A stretch of 64,000 bases of DNA from Pseudomonadales bacterium (GCA_024234395.1 JACKOH010000001.1:1383001-1447000), one strand, 5' to 3'; positions 1 to 9,406 are shown, numbered from the stretch's first letter. The notes: generated by a model not told the origin, from the letters alone. Numbers and translations: made by a program.

Positions 1-36
1 GCGATCTTCCGCATCCTGTATTATCTCTTTTATCAT
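1..36 (-). CDS. frr: Ribosome recycling factor, N-terminal fragment (window edge)
   Basis: The first 12 codons of a minus-strand gene run off the left edge. The ATG is at 36 and the peptide starts MIKEIIQDAEDR, which resembles the start of ribosome recycling factors. The place directly after pyrH is where frr lies in gammaproteobacteria. The factor splits post-termination ribosomes with EF-G. Only the N-terminus is visible, so the call rests on this short peptide plus synteny. Confidence 0.75.
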   Translation of the reverse strand, partial: MIKEIIQDAEDR

Positions 37-93
37 CTACTGGTTCTCCCGGTCAGAATTGTTGCTGGGGTCCCGTAAGGGGAAGCTCCCGAT

Positions 94-813
94 TTAGCCG
101 ATCGTGGTTCCCTCTCCTCCGCCCATTACATTGTTGAGCAGAGCACCGGCCTTGGTCATGTTAAACACGCGAATAGGGATGGCGTTGTCACGACTCAGGC
201 AGATAGCCGTGAGATCCATCACTCCCAGCTTCTTCTCGATAACCTCATCATAACTCAGGGTGTCGAACTTGATGGCAGCGGAATCCTTATTGGGATCTGC
301 CGAATAGACACCGTCCACTTTGGTGGCTTTCAATATCAATTCCGCGCCGATTTCGATGCCCCGCAAACAGGCGGCCGTATCGGTGGTAAAAAAAGGATTG
401 CCGGTGCCGGCCGAAAAAATAACTACGTCGCCGGAGCGCAGATGCCGAATCGCGGTACGGCGGTCATAATGCTCCACCATGCCGCTCATTTGCACTGCCG
501 ACATGACCCGGGTTGCGATTCCGGCTCGTTCCAGAGCATCGCGCATGGCCAGGGCATTCATCACCGTGGCCAGCATGCCCATATGATCGCCAGTCACCCG
601 TTCCATGCCGGCGGCGTGCAGGGCGGCACCCCGGAACAGGTTGCCGCCACCGATGACCATTCCCACCTCGATGCCGAAGCCTACCAACTGCCCGACTTCC
701 ACAGCAATACGATCCAGCACCTTGGGATCGATACCGAAATCGACCTCACCCATCAATGCTTCGCCACTCAGTTTGAGCAGTATTCGCTTGTATTTCTTGT
801 CAGCCCCGGGCAT
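94..813 (-). CDS. pyrH: UMP kinase
   Basis: Phosphorylates UMP to UDP in pyrimidine nucleotide synthesis; cytosolic hexamer of the amino-acid kinase fold. At 239 aa it is full length for the family. Visible signatures are the ATP-site start KLSGEALMG (residues 14-22), the glycine-rich GGGNLFRG (55-62), and GTGNPFFTTDTAA (136-148), typical of bacterial UMP kinases. ATG at 813 is preceded by AAAGGA. It lies 60 bp after tsf and 57 bp before frr, in the conserved rpsB-tsf-pyrH-frr order, so it is probably cotranscribed with them. Confidence 0.97.
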   Translation of the reverse strand: MPGADKKYKRILLKLSGEALMGEVDFGIDPKVLDRIAVEVGQLVGFGIEVGMVIGGGNLFRGAALHAAGMERVTGDHMGMLATVMNALAMRDALERAGIATRVMSAVQMSGMVEHYDRRTAIRHLRSGDVVIFSAGTGNPFFTTDTAACLRGIEIGAELILKATKVDGVYSADPNKDSAAIKFDTLSYDEVIEKKLGVMDLTAICLSRDNAIPIRVFNMTKAGALLNNVMGGGEGTTIG

Positions 814-873
814 CTCTGATCCTTTCGGTCATTTGCGAAAACGAGCGGTAACGCGGCTGCCGCTTCGAGCGGG

Positions 874-1749
874 TCAACCTTTCAACTGCGCGGCGACTTC
901 CGCAGCAAAATCCTCTTCCTCTTTCTCGATGCCTTCTCCCACCTCGAAGCGGATAAAGGACACGATGTCGGCACCGGCTTCCTTGAGCAGATCCGCAATC
1001 TTGACATCGGGATCCTTGACGAACGGTTGCTCCATCAAGCTTACTTCAGCCAGGAATTTTCGCAATCTTCCTTCGATCATCTTCTCAATGATTTCTTCCG
1101 GCTTGCCACTCTCGCGAGCCTGGGCGGAATAAATCTCGGATTCTTTGGCCAACACTTCCTCGGGCACCTCTTCCTGACGCACCACCATGGGGTTCAACGC
1201 CGCTATATGCATGGCGATGTCCCGGGCCAGGGCCTCGTCGCCGCCCTGCAGAGCAATCAGCACGGCAATACGGTTATTGCTGTGTACGTAACTGTCGACG
1301 ATGCCCTTGTTGGCGTCTTCGAAGACCAACCGGGCCACCCTGCGGACGGAAATATTTTCGCCGATCTTCTGGACCAGAGCCTGCCGTTGTTCTTCCAGAC
1401 CCGCTTCCAGCAATTGGACAAGATCCGCATCGGGATTGTCGAAGGCCAGATTCAGCACGTTGCCGGCGAAAGCCAGAAAATTATCGTCGCGGGCGACAAA
1501 ATCGGTTTCACTGTTGACCTCGATCACCACGCCGTAGTTCCCGTCTTCGGCAATTCTGGCCATTACAATGCCTTCGGCTGCGATACGGGATGATTTCTTG
1601 GCCGCTTTCAGGCCACTGGCTTTACGCAGGTCATCGATTGCCTGCTCCATGTTGCCATCCGCTTCCTGCAGGGCTTTCTTACACTCCATCATGCCCAGGC
1701 CGGTACGCTCCCGCAGCTCTTTGACCATGCTTGCACTAATCGTAGTCAT
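874..1749 (-). CDS. tsf: Translation elongation factor Ts
   Basis: Guanine nucleotide exchange factor that recharges EF-Tu with GTP. The protein is 291 aa, near the usual 280-295. The N-terminal UBA-like domain has the family motif around ELRERTGLGMMECKKAL (residues 11-27), and the core has SETDFVARDDNF near residue 80, the region that contacts EF-Tu. It sits between rpsB and pyrH; a terminator-like hairpin lies in the 156-bp gap after rpsB and may set the S2:EF-Ts ratio. Confidence 0.97.
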   Translation of the reverse strand: MTTISASMVKELRERTGLGMMECKKALQEADGNMEQAIDDLRKASGLKAAKKSSRIAAEGIVMARIAEDGNYGVVIEVNSETDFVARDDNFLAFAGNVLNLAFDNPDADLVQLLEAGLEEQRQALVQKIGENISVRRVARLVFEDANKGIVDSYVHSNNRIAVLIALQGGDEALARDIAMHIAALNPMVVRQEEVPEEVLAKESEIYSAQARESGKPEEIIEKMIEGRLRKFLAEVSLMEQPFVKDPDVKIADLLKEAGADIVSFIRFEVGEGIEKEEEDFAAEVAAQLKG

Positions 1750-1828
1750 GAAATTCGCCTCTTAACTGTCGCTCCACTCGCTCCGGAACGGTATGCAATG
1801 AAATCCGGTTCGCCAGGGAACCTTGTGT

Positions 1829-1850
1829 AAAAAGGGGGCTTGACGCCCCC
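1829..1850 (-). terminator. Hairpin with U-run between rpsB and tsf
   Basis: Read on the minus strand, a 6-bp G/C stem (GGGGGC / GCCCCC) with a 5-nt loop is followed directly by TTTTT. It lies 55 bp after the rpsB stop and about 80 bp before tsf. This is the form of an intrinsic terminator. Inside an operon it probably works as a partial terminator, letting only some transcripts go on into tsf-pyrH. Confidence 0.75.
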
Positions 1851-1905
1851 GAAATCTTGGATCGGGATGCCAACTGTCACAGCCGCACCCCTAGTGAATG
1901 AAAAG

Positions 1906-2895
1906 CTACTCGTCTCCGGCGTCGTCTGCCGCCTTCTTCTTGGCCGGTGCCTTTTTCTTGGCTGCGGCTTTCTTGGCAGGAACCTTCTTAGCGGCAGCCT
2001 CTTTCTTGGCAGTAGCCTTCGCTTCCTCTCCGTCATCGCTGGCATCGTCAGCCGTGCTTTCGGATTCGGTTTCGTTGTCTGCCGAGGCTTCTTCAACTTC
2101 GCTCTCAGACTCGGCTGCTGCAGCCTGGACTTTCGGAGCAGCCTTGGCTTCCGGAGCCGGTGTCGGATCGTCATCCTCTATTTCGACAAACTCGCCCTCG
2201 AGTCCCGAGTTGGCAGCATTGCGCCCTTCCACGCAGGAGTCCGCGATCGATTTCACATACAATTGAATAGCGCGGATGGCGTCGTCATTGCCGGGAATGA
2301 CGAAATCCACTCCATCGGGATCACTATTGGTATCCACGATTCCGATCACCGGGATCCGAAGGCTGTTGGCTTCCTTTACAGCAATGCGTTCATGATCCAC
2401 GTCGATAACGAAAATCGCATCGGGCAACCCCCCCATGTCCTTGATGCCACCGATACTGCGCTCCAGTTTTTCCTTGGCGCGGCGCCGCATCAACGCCTCT
2501 TTCTTGGTCAGACGTTCAAATGTGCCGTCCACGGATTGGGCTTCAAGGTCTTTCAGGCGCTTGATGGATCCCCTGATGGTCTTGTAGTTGGTCAACATAC
2601 CGCCCAGCCAGCGGTGATTGACATAGGGCATGCCAGCACGTTCCGCTTCGCTGCGAATAAATTTGCCAGCGGCCCGCTTGGTGCCGACAAACAATACTTT
2701 CTTGTTGCGGGCCGCCAGGTCACGAACTTCTTCCAGCGCCGTGTTCAGTGCCGGCAGGGTGTGTTCGAGATTGATAATGTGAATCTTGTTGCGAGCCCCG
2801 AAAATGTATTGTTCCATTTTGGGGTTCCAGTAACGACATTGGTGGCCGAAGTGCACGCCGGCCTTCAGCATCTCTTTCATAGATACAGCAGTCAT
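1906..2895 (-). CDS. rpsB: 30S ribosomal protein S2 with long C-terminal tail
   Basis: Small-subunit protein S2. Residues 1 to about 245 match the family (KAGVHFGHQ near residue 11, NHRWLGGMLTN near 93, PDAIFVIDVDHE near 158). The normal protein is about 240-250 aa, while this one is 329. The extra 80 residues have an acidic Ser/Glu/Asp-rich part and then a Lys/Ala/Pro part ending in PAKKAAAKKKAPAKKK and a short acidic end. The basic part uses the same AAKK/PAKK words as the histone-like gene at 11967. The tail has no frameshift signature and is bounded by a normal stop. Its role is unknown; it may contact rRNA or DNA. Confidence 0.96.
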   Translation of the reverse strand: MTAVSMKEMLKAGVHFGHQCRYWNPKMEQYIFGARNKIHIINLEHTLPALNTALEEVRDLAARNKKVLFVGTKRAAGKFIRSEAERAGMPYVNHRWLGGMLTNYKTIRGSIKRLKDLEAQSVDGTFERLTKKEALMRRRAKEKLERSIGGIKDMGGLPDAIFVIDVDHERIAVKEANSLRIPVIGIVDTNSDPDGVDFVIPGNDDAIRAIQLYVKSIADSCVEGRNAANSGLEGEFVEIEDDDPTPAPEAKAAPKVQAAAAESESEVEEASADNETESESTADDASDDGEEAKATAKKEAAAKKVPAKKAAAKKKAPAKKKAADDAGDE

Positions 2896-3079
2896 AGGTA
2901 TACCTTGCAGTACGGGTTAGGCCTCCACACACCCCATGACTTAACCCGTGGAACTCCAGGAAAGGCGTTCCGGCGGGCACCCAAAGCCCATGTGTCGGTG
3001 TGTGTGCGACGTTTAGTGACTGGCGCAAACCAGCCCTGGTTACAGTAAATTGCGGGGAACAGTCCCCGCAGCGCGCCGC
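2896..3079 (-). promoter_or_regulatory. Structured 5' leader of rpsB (probable S2 autoregulatory leader)
   Basis: The transcript from the promoter at 3080 would carry an untranslated leader of about 180 nt with three hairpins. They are a 7-bp G/C stem at 3052-3069; an imperfect stem GGAAC/GTTCC at 2952-2973; and an 8-bp stem ACGGGTTA/TAACCCGT at 2914-2951 whose loop holds GGGGTGTGTGGAGG, close to the start codon. In E. coli, S2 represses rpsB-tsf through its leader. The position and the two proximal hairpins fit such a site, but binding is inferred. The rest of the gap to map (3089-3319) shows nothing firm beyond presumed promoter sequence. Confidence 0.6.
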
Positions 3080-3088
3080 TTTATACCA
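3080..3088 (-). promoter_or_regulatory. Extended -10 promoter of rpsB
   Basis: On the minus strand TGGTATAAA is an extended -10 (TG, one base, TATAAA), followed by a G/C-rich discriminator (GCGGCGCGC) typical of stringently controlled translation genes. No good -35 is seen, as is usual for extended -10 promoters. It lies 185 bp before the rpsB start. Confidence 0.6.
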
Positions 3089-3319
3089 CAACGGCAGACA
3101 AACTTAAAGCACCGGAACCTTCTGAATGCCTTTTCCCCACCTTTGCCGATTCCTGGCACCGTCTCCCGGCGTTGCCGTGACATGCCTGTTATTCGCCCTC
3201 CCCGTGCTTTACAATACGCAACCTTTCAGGCAGGTAGCCGGTCTCTGGAAGTCCCGGACTCACTACCCCCGGATACCGGTCTGAAAAACCGTTTTCCAGT
3301 CAACCAATAGATCCAGGCC

Positions 3320-4099
3320 ATGGGAATTACCATAAAAACTGCCGATGAAATCGCCAAGATGCGGGTGGCCGGCCGGCTCGCGGCTGAAGCCCTGGAGATG
3401 ATCACCCCCCATGTGCAGGCCGGTATCAGCACCGGGGAGCTGGATCGGCTCTGCCACGACTATATCGTCAACGAGCAACAGGCAATTCCGGCTCCGCTCA
3501 ATTACAACGGATTTCCCAAATCCATCTGCACTTCGGTCAATCATGTAATCTGTCACGGCATTCCCAGCGATAACAAGATTCTGAAGGATGGTGACATCAT
3601 CAATATCGATGTCACGGTCATCAAGGACGGTTTCCACGGCGACACCAGTAAAATGTTCTGTGTGGGAGACGCACCGGACCATGCACGCCGCCTGATCCGT
3701 ATTACCCAGGAATGTCTTTACCTGGGTATCGAACTGGTGAAGCCCGGGGTCACCCTCGGGGATATCGGCCATGCCATCCAGACCCACGCCGAAGCCAATC
3801 ATTATTCCGTGGTTCGCGAATATTGTGGCCATGGTATCGGGCGTATATTTCATGAAGACCCACAGGTACTTCACTACGGTCGCCCCCGCACGGGCTGCGT
3901 GCTGGTGGAAGGCATGACTTTCACGATCGAACCAATGCTCAATGCCGGCAGTCGCTTCACCAAGCTGTCGAAGTCGGACGGCTGGACGGTTACCACCAAA
4001 GACCGGCGACTGTCTGCCCAGTGGGAGCATACTCTGGCCGTCACCAGCGATGGTTTTGAGATCCTGACCTTAAGGTCAGATGAACAATTACCCTGGTAA
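3320..4099 (+). CDS. map: Methionine aminopeptidase, type I
   Basis: Removes the N-terminal methionine from nascent proteins. At 259 aa it has the full set of the family's active-site residues: H79, metal ligands D97, D108, H171, E204 and E236, seen in CHGIPSDN, NIDV, GDTS, GHGIGR, FTIEPM and QWEHT. It is divergent from rpsB, as in many gammaproteobacteria, and its end overlaps the start of glnD by 20 bp, so the two are translationally coupled. Confidence 0.97.
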   Translation: MGITIKTADEIAKMRVAGRLAAEALEMITPHVQAGISTGELDRLCHDYIVNEQQAIPAPLNYNGFPKSICTSVNHVICHGIPSDNKILKDGDIINIDVTVIKDGFHGDTSKMFCVGDAPDHARRLIRITQECLYLGIELVKPGVTLGDIGHAIQTHAEANHYSVVREYCGHGIGRIFHEDPQVLHYGRPRTGCVLVEGMTFTIEPMLNAGSRFTKLSKSDGWTVTTKDRRLSAQWEHTLAVTSDGFEILTLRSDEQLPW

Positions 4100-6821
4100 C
4101 AAGCCCTTGTCGAATCCGGACCTCAACATGCCGCAAGAATTGACTGCGCCCGTCGCTGAGTTTCTGGAACTGTTGGATCCGGCACAACTGCGAGGCCGGC
4201 TCAATGCAGGTGAAGACCGTATCCCACTGTTCAGGGCAGCCATAGAAAATGCCAACGAGGAATTGGACAGTCGCTTCCGGGACGGCGACGACATCGCCCT
4301 GCTGGTGCGAAGCCGGGCACATTTCATCGATCAGATCATGGCTCTGGCCTGGGAGCAGTTTCCCTGGCCGGATCAGAAGAATATCTCGCTGGTGGCAGTG
4401 GGAGGTTATGGCCGCGGCGAACTGCACCCGCATTCCGATATCGACCTGCTGATCCTGACCCGCAACGACCGGGTAGCCGGTTATAAAGCCTGTATCAGCA
4501 ATTTCCTGACCCTGTTATGGGACATCAATCTCGAAATCGGACAAAGTGTCAGGTCGCTTAAGCAGTGCAAGCAGGAAGCCAAGGCTGATATCACTGTCGC
4601 CACGGCCCTGATGGAATCGCGCACCCTGGCTGGACCGCCGGAATTACGCGACGAGATGGAAAAGCTGACCTCCAGCAAGCGTATCTGGCCAATCACCCAG
4701 TTTCTGCGTGCCAAATGGGACGAGCAGATAGCACGGCATGACAAGTATTACGACGTCGATTACGCCCTGGAGCCCAACATCAAATCCTCGCCGGGAGGAC
4801 TGCGGGACATTCAGACCATTGCCTGGGTAGCCAAGCGGCAGTTTGGCGCCCGGAATTTTCATGACCTGGTTGACCTTGGCTTTCTGAATGCTTCCGAGGA
4901 GGCAATCTTCGACAAGGGCCAGAAATTCCTGTGGACTCTGCGTTATGGACTGCATCTGCTGTCCGGGCGCCGCGAAGATCGGCTGCTGTTCGACAAGCAG
5001 AAGGAACTGGCCACCATGCTGGGTTACAGTGACGACGACATGAGCCTCGCTGTAGAGAAGCTCATGCAACGTTATTACCAGGTCGTGGCCAGTCTCAGGG
5101 AACTCAATGACGTGCTGCTGCAGCACCTGGACGAGGCAATACTGCGGGCCAAGGAAAAGGAGAAGCTGGTTCCCATCAACAAGCGCTTCCAGATTCACAA
5201 TGGCTATATCGAGGCTCGCAACAGCAACGTATTCAAGCGTTTTCCCTTTGCCCTCATCGAAGTGTTCGTGCTGATGGCCCAGAATCCAGCGATTCAGGGG
5301 GTCCGTGCGTCAACTATCCGACTGATTCGCGACAACCGTCAGCTGGTGGATGAAAAATTCCGCAACGACATCCGCAACACCTCGCTGTTCATGGAGCTGT
5401 TACGCTCCGATCACATGCTGACCCTGCAATTGCGGCGCATGGCCCGCTACGGCATTCTCGGTCGTTACCTGCCGGAGTTCGGGCGTATCACCGGCAAAAT
5501 GCAGCACGATCTTTTCCATATTTACACCGTGGACGCTCATACCCTGCAGGTGGTGGAGAACATGCGCCGCTTCCTGTTGCCGGATGCCGAAGAAAAATAC
5601 CCGGTGGCGGCACACATCGCCAGGAATCTCCCCAAGCTTGAATTGCTGTATATCGCCGGCCTTTACCATGACATCGCCAAAGGCCGGGGTGGCGACCACT
5701 CTGTGCTTGGCATGGACGATGCCGAGGCATTCTGCCGCCGCCACTATCTCAGTGAGTGGGACACCCGACTGGTTTGCTGGCTGGTTCAGAAACATCTGCT
5801 GATGTCCATGACTGCGCAGCGTAAGGATATTTCCGATCCGGAAGTGATCCATGAGTTCGCCCTGGCTGTGGGCGACAAACTGCATCTTAATTACCTGTAT
5901 GCTCTCACCGTTGCCGATATCTGTGCCACCAATCCGAATCTGTGGAATGCCTGGCGGGCGGCCCTGCTCCGCCAGTTGTACCTGAGCACCAAGCGGGTTT
6001 TGCGACTGGGCCTGGAAAACCCTCTGAACCGGGAAGAACGGATTCGTGACAAACAGCAATCAGCGCTGCTCAAACTCCAGGACCGGGGCATGGATGAAAC
6101 CTCCATCGACCGGATCTGGGAAAATGCTGCGGACGAGTATTTTGTCCGCGAATCGGTCGCCAATATCTGCTGGCATACCGAGAGCATTCATGAACACACT
6201 GGCGACGGCCCGTTGATCAGTGTCAAGGACACGGTGGAAAATCCGATCGAGGGTGGCACGCAGATTTTCATCTACATGCCCAATAAAGAATACCTGTTCG
6301 CCAACAGCACGGCGGCCTTTGAAAAGCTCAATCTCAACATTCAGAATGCCAGGATTTTCACCTCCGCCAACGGCTACTGCATGGATACCTATACGGTGTT
6401 GGAGAATAACGGCAAGCCGGTTGGTGAACGTCCTGATCGCATTGCCCAGATCAGAAAGGTTCTGCTGGATCACATTCAGAATCAAAAATCCTATGTGCCG
6501 CCGGTCAGTCGCAAACCGGCGCGCCAGTTGAAACACTTCAGCCAGCATGTGGAAGCCGAATTGATCAACAATCCCGACAAGCCTTACTCCACTCTGGAGA
6601 TCAACTGCCCTGACCGGCCGGGAATCCTGGCCTCGGTAGGTAAGATTTTTGCCGAGAACCATATCAATCTCATGGATGCCAGGATCACCACTCTAGGCGA
6701 ACGGGTGGAGGACCTGTTTTATATCACCGGTGCCGATAACCGACCCATCGTCGATACGACACTGGCGGCAGAGTTGACCACGGAAATCAAGGAACGCCTC
6801 GAAGAACGTTTTGCCAGCTAG
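4080..6821 (+). CDS. glnD: [Protein-PII] uridylyltransferase / uridylyl-removing enzyme
   Basis: Bifunctional nitrogen sensor that adds UMP to PII when glutamine is low and removes it when glutamine is high. Domains in order: nucleotidyltransferase with GGYGRGELHPHSDIDLL (residues 108-124), a helical linker, an HD hydrolase domain with HDIAKGRGGDHS near residue 530, then two ACT glutamine-sensing domains starting near 725 and 838. Length 913 aa is normal. ATG at 4080 has AAGG six bases upstream inside map; an in-frame ATG at 4128 is a less likely start. Confidence 0.96.
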   Translation: MNNYPGNKPLSNPDLNMPQELTAPVAEFLELLDPAQLRGRLNAGEDRIPLFRAAIENANEELDSRFRDGDDIALLVRSRAHFIDQIMALAWEQFPWPDQKNISLVAVGGYGRGELHPHSDIDLLILTRNDRVAGYKACISNFLTLLWDINLEIGQSVRSLKQCKQEAKADITVATALMESRTLAGPPELRDEMEKLTSSKRIWPITQFLRAKWDEQIARHDKYYDVDYALEPNIKSSPGGLRDIQTIAWVAKRQFGARNFHDLVDLGFLNASEEAIFDKGQKFLWTLRYGLHLLSGRREDRLLFDKQKELATMLGYSDDDMSLAVEKLMQRYYQVVASLRELNDVLLQHLDEAILRAKEKEKLVPINKRFQIHNGYIEARNSNVFKRFPFALIEVFVLMAQNPAIQGVRASTIRLIRDNRQLVDEKFRNDIRNTSLFMELLRSDHMLTLQLRRMARYGILGRYLPEFGRITGKMQHDLFHIYTVDAHTLQVVENMRRFLLPDAEEKYPVAAHIARNLPKLELLYIAGLYHDIAKGRGGDHSVLGMDDAEAFCRRHYLSEWDTRLVCWLVQKHLLMSMTAQRKDISDPEVIHEFALAVGDKLHLNYLYALTVADICATNPNLWNAWRAALLRQLYLSTKRVLRLGLENPLNREERIRDKQQSALLKLQDRGMDETSIDRIWENAADEYFVRESVANICWHTESIHEHTGDGPLISVKDTVENPIEGGTQIFIYMPNKEYLFANSTAAFEKLNLNIQNARIFTSANGYCMDTYTVLENNGKPVGERPDRIAQIRKVLLDHIQNQKSYVPPVSRKPARQLKHFSQHVEAELINNPDKPYSTLEINCPDRPGILASVGKIFAENHINLMDARITTLGERVEDLFYITGADNRPIVDTTLAAELTTEIKERLEERFAS

Positions 6822-6835
6822 GGCCCGGCCTGTCT

Positions 6836-7183
6836 ATGATCGATGTCTATGGAATCCGCAACTGCGATACAATCAGGAAAACCTTGAACTGGTTGACCGA
6901 ACAGGACATTCCACACCACTTCCACGACTACCGGAAAGACGGGCTTTCCGAGCGCTTAATCGATAGCTTTATGAGCCGGTTTTCTACCGACGAACTGATA
7001 AACCGACGCGGCACCACCTGGCGGAAATTACCGGAATCGGTTCGTGATAATCTGACCCCGGCAACGGCCCGGTCGCTGATGCTGGCCAATCCCTCCCTGA
7101 TCCGGCGCCCTATCCTCAGCGACGGAAATTCCTGGCTCATCGGTTTCGATCCGGACGCTATCTCGCGAACCCTGAACCCCTGA
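6836..7183 (+). CDS. Spx/MgsR (ArsC-like) family protein, YffB type
   Basis: A 115-aa thioredoxin-fold protein of the ArsC/Spx family. C10 in the motif GIRNCDTIRK is the conserved cysteine; RRGTTWRKLP (about residues 56-65) and RRPIL (about 90-94) are family landmarks. Homologues called YffB commonly sit next to dapE/dapD in gammaproteobacteria, as here. A glutathione-dependent thiol reductase role has been suggested for the family; the actual substrate is not known. It starts 14 bp after glnD and is probably in the same transcript. Confidence 0.88.
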   Translation: MIDVYGIRNCDTIRKTLNWLTEQDIPHHFHDYRKDGLSERLIDSFMSRFSTDELINRRGTTWRKLPESVRDNLTPATARSLMLANPSLIRRPILSDGNSWLIGFDPDAISRTLNP

Positions 7184-7232
7184 ATTCAACGCTCCAGACT
7201 TAAACGCCATAGATGCTATAGAAGGTCCAGCC

Positions 7233-8276
7233 ATGACAAACAGTCCCATCCACAGTTTCGCTTTCGGAGTCGCAACCAAGAACCGCCAGGGCGAAATCAT
7301 CGAGGCTTTTTACCCGGCCCCATTGCGGAACCCCGAGCCGGAAATGATGCAGGCGGTGCTGGAAAGTCTCGGCATCGACGGATCTGCCAATCAGGTTGTG
7401 GAATTCGGAACCGACCAGGCCGCCAGCCTGCAGAACAAGCTCGACGCTGCCGGTTTCGCCGACCAGGCAGCCCTGGTTCGTGAACTGGCATCCAGCCAGT
7501 CCGATCGCATTGCCTGTATCCTGAGCGAGGATCTTCCCCCTGTCTCTGCCGCCGAAGTCTTTCTGAAACTCCACCTGCTCTCCCATCGACTGGCAGTGCC
7601 AAACAGTCTCAATCTGCAAGGTGCGTTCGGCCTGTTACATAATCTTGCCTGGACCAATCAGGGACCGGTGGAGTTGAGCGAACTTCCTGGCTGGCAGTTA
7701 CGGTGCCGAATGGCTGGCCAACTGCTGGAAGTCATGTCGGTAGACAAGTTTCCGAAGATGTCCAATTATGTTGTTCCTCCTGGAGTCCGGATCGCCCACA
7801 CGGCCAGGGTGCGACTGGGCGCCTACCTTGGTGAAGGAACCACCGTGATGCACGAGGGATTTGTGAATTTCAATGCCGGCAGTGCCGGCAAGGCCATGAT
7901 TGAAGGACGGATATCCGCCAGCGTCATGGTCGGGGAAGGCAGCGACCTGGGCGGAGGCTGCAGTATCATGGGCACACTTTCCGGAGGCGGAACGGAAGTC
8001 ATCAGTGTCGGCGAAAACTGCCTGATCGGTGCCAACGCCGGCATCGGCTTCTCGCTTGGCGACCGCTGTATCGTCGAAGCCGGCCTGTATGTGACAGCCG
8101 GAACCAAGGTTAACGTTCTGGACCATACTGGCCAGTTAACGCGGACCGTCAAGGCCGTGGAGTTGTCCCGGCAGAACGACCTGCTGTTTCGGCGGAACTC
8201 TCTGACCGGAACCGTGGAATGTGTTCCCAACAAGGCAGCCATCGAACTGAATGAAGAGTTGCACAGCCACAACTAG
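7233..8276 (+). CDS. dapD: 2,3,4,5-tetrahydropyridine-2,6-dicarboxylate N-succinyltransferase
   Basis: Succinylates tetrahydrodipicolinate in the lysine/meso-diaminopimelate pathway. At 347 aa it is the long Pseudomonas-type form. The C-terminal half contains left-handed beta-helix hexapeptide repeats (around VRLGAYLGEGTTVMHEG, then GRISASVMVGEGSDLGGG, and ENCLIGANAGIG). AAGG precedes the ATG. It is followed after 8 bp by dapE, the next-but-one enzyme of the same pathway. Confidence 0.96.
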   Translation: MTNSPIHSFAFGVATKNRQGEIIEAFYPAPLRNPEPEMMQAVLESLGIDGSANQVVEFGTDQAASLQNKLDAAGFADQAALVRELASSQSDRIACILSEDLPPVSAAEVFLKLHLLSHRLAVPNSLNLQGAFGLLHNLAWTNQGPVELSELPGWQLRCRMAGQLLEVMSVDKFPKMSNYVVPPGVRIAHTARVRLGAYLGEGTTVMHEGFVNFNAGSAGKAMIEGRISASVMVGEGSDLGGGCSIMGTLSGGGTEVISVGENCLIGANAGIGFSLGDRCIVEAGLYVTAGTKVNVLDHTGQLTRTVKAVELSRQNDLLFRRNSLTGTVECVPNKAAIELNEELHSHN

Positions 8277-8284
8277 GAAGCACG

Positions 8285-9406
8285 ATGAGCGCGACACTCG
8301 AACTGACCAGGGAATTGATAGCCTGCCAGTCGGTCACCCCGGAGGATGCCGGCTGCCAGGAGTTGCTGATCCGGCGACTGGAAAAACTCGGCTTTCAGGT
8401 GGAACGACTGCCGTTCGGTGAAGTAGACAATTTCTGGGCCCGCTATGGACACCAGGAGCCCCTGCTGGTGTTTGCCGGGCATACGGACGTGGTACCGCCA
8501 GGCCCGCTGGAAGCCTGGACCACGTCTCCGTTTTATCCCAGCGAGAGAGACGGGCTGCTATACGGGCGTGGCGCGGCCGACATGAAAGGGTCACTGGCGG
8601 CCATGGTCTGCGCCTGCGAAGAGTTTCTGCAGACCCGGGAGCCTGCCGGTTCGCTGGGTTTCCTGATTACCAGCGATGAAGAGGGGCCAGCTGTAAACGG
8701 CACGGTGCAGGTCATGAAGTGGCTGGACGAGCGCGGTATCAACATCGATTACTGCCTGGTCGGGGAACCCAGCAGCAGCGTTAAACTTGGTGATACGGTC
8801 AAGATTGGCCGACGCGGTTCGATAAACGGGCACCTCACCGTTACCGGAATTCAGGGCCACGTGGCCTATCCACAACTGGCTGATAATCCCATTCACAAGG
8901 CGCTGCTGCCATTGGCGGAACTGGCCTCTGAAACCTGGGACAACGGCAACGGATCATTCCCACCCACCAGCCTGCAGATCTCCAATATTCATGCCGGCAC
9001 CGGTGCCACCAATGTCATTCCGGACACTCTGCATGTGGACTTCAATCTGCGTTTCTCCACCGAACTGAGCGACGCACAGATCCGCAACCGCTGTGAAAGC
9101 CTGTTCGATGCCCATGGACTGAAATATCAACTGGACTGGCAATTGTCCGGCCAGCCGTTCCTGACTGCCAGTGGCAACCTTGTGGAGGCGGCCAGTGAGG
9201 TAATCAGGGAACAACAGGGAATTGAAGCGGTTCTGTCGACCAGTGGGGGAACTTCCGATGGCCGTTTCATCGCTCCCTACGGTACCCAGGTTATTGAACT
9301 GGGGCCCTGTAACCAGTCGATACACAAGGTCGACGAACATGTGGCCATTGTGGATCTGAATAACCTGACCAGCTTGTACCGGGGAATTATGGAGAAGCTG
9401 CTCTGA
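8285..9406 (+). CDS. dapE: Succinyl-diaminopimelate desuccinylase
   Basis: Zinc amidohydrolase that releases succinate from N-succinyl-LL-diaminopimelate. The M20 family metal-site motifs are complete: GHTDVVPPG (H66, D68), GRGAADMKGS (D99), TSDEEGPA (catalytic E132, ligand E133), and the final histidine in NQSIHKVDEH near residue 347. It is 373 aa, normal for the family. The start has AGGA seven bases upstream, and it is coupled to dapD. Confidence 0.96.
   Translation: MSATLELTRELIACQSVTPEDAGCQELLIRRLEKLGFQVERLPFGEVDNFWARYGHQEPLLVFAGHTDVVPPGPLEAWTTSPFYPSERDGLLYGRGAADMKGSLAAMVCACEEFLQTREPAGSLGFLITSDEEGPAVNGTVQVMKWLDERGINIDYCLVGEPSSSVKLGDTVKIGRRGSINGHLTVTGIQGHVAYPQLADNPIHKALLPLAELASETWDNGNGSFPPTSLQISNIHAGTGATNVIPDTLHVDFNLRFSTELSDAQIRNRCESLFDAHGLKYQLDWQLSGQPFLTASGNLVEAASEVIREQQGIEAVLSTSGGTSDGRFIAPYGTQVIELGPCNQSIHKVDEHVAIVDLNNLTSLYRGIMEKLL

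Noticed and set aside
1840..3048. 402-codon plus-strand open frame over rpsB
   Set aside because: Antisense to the well-supported rpsB gene; no ribosome site and residues have no family likeness.
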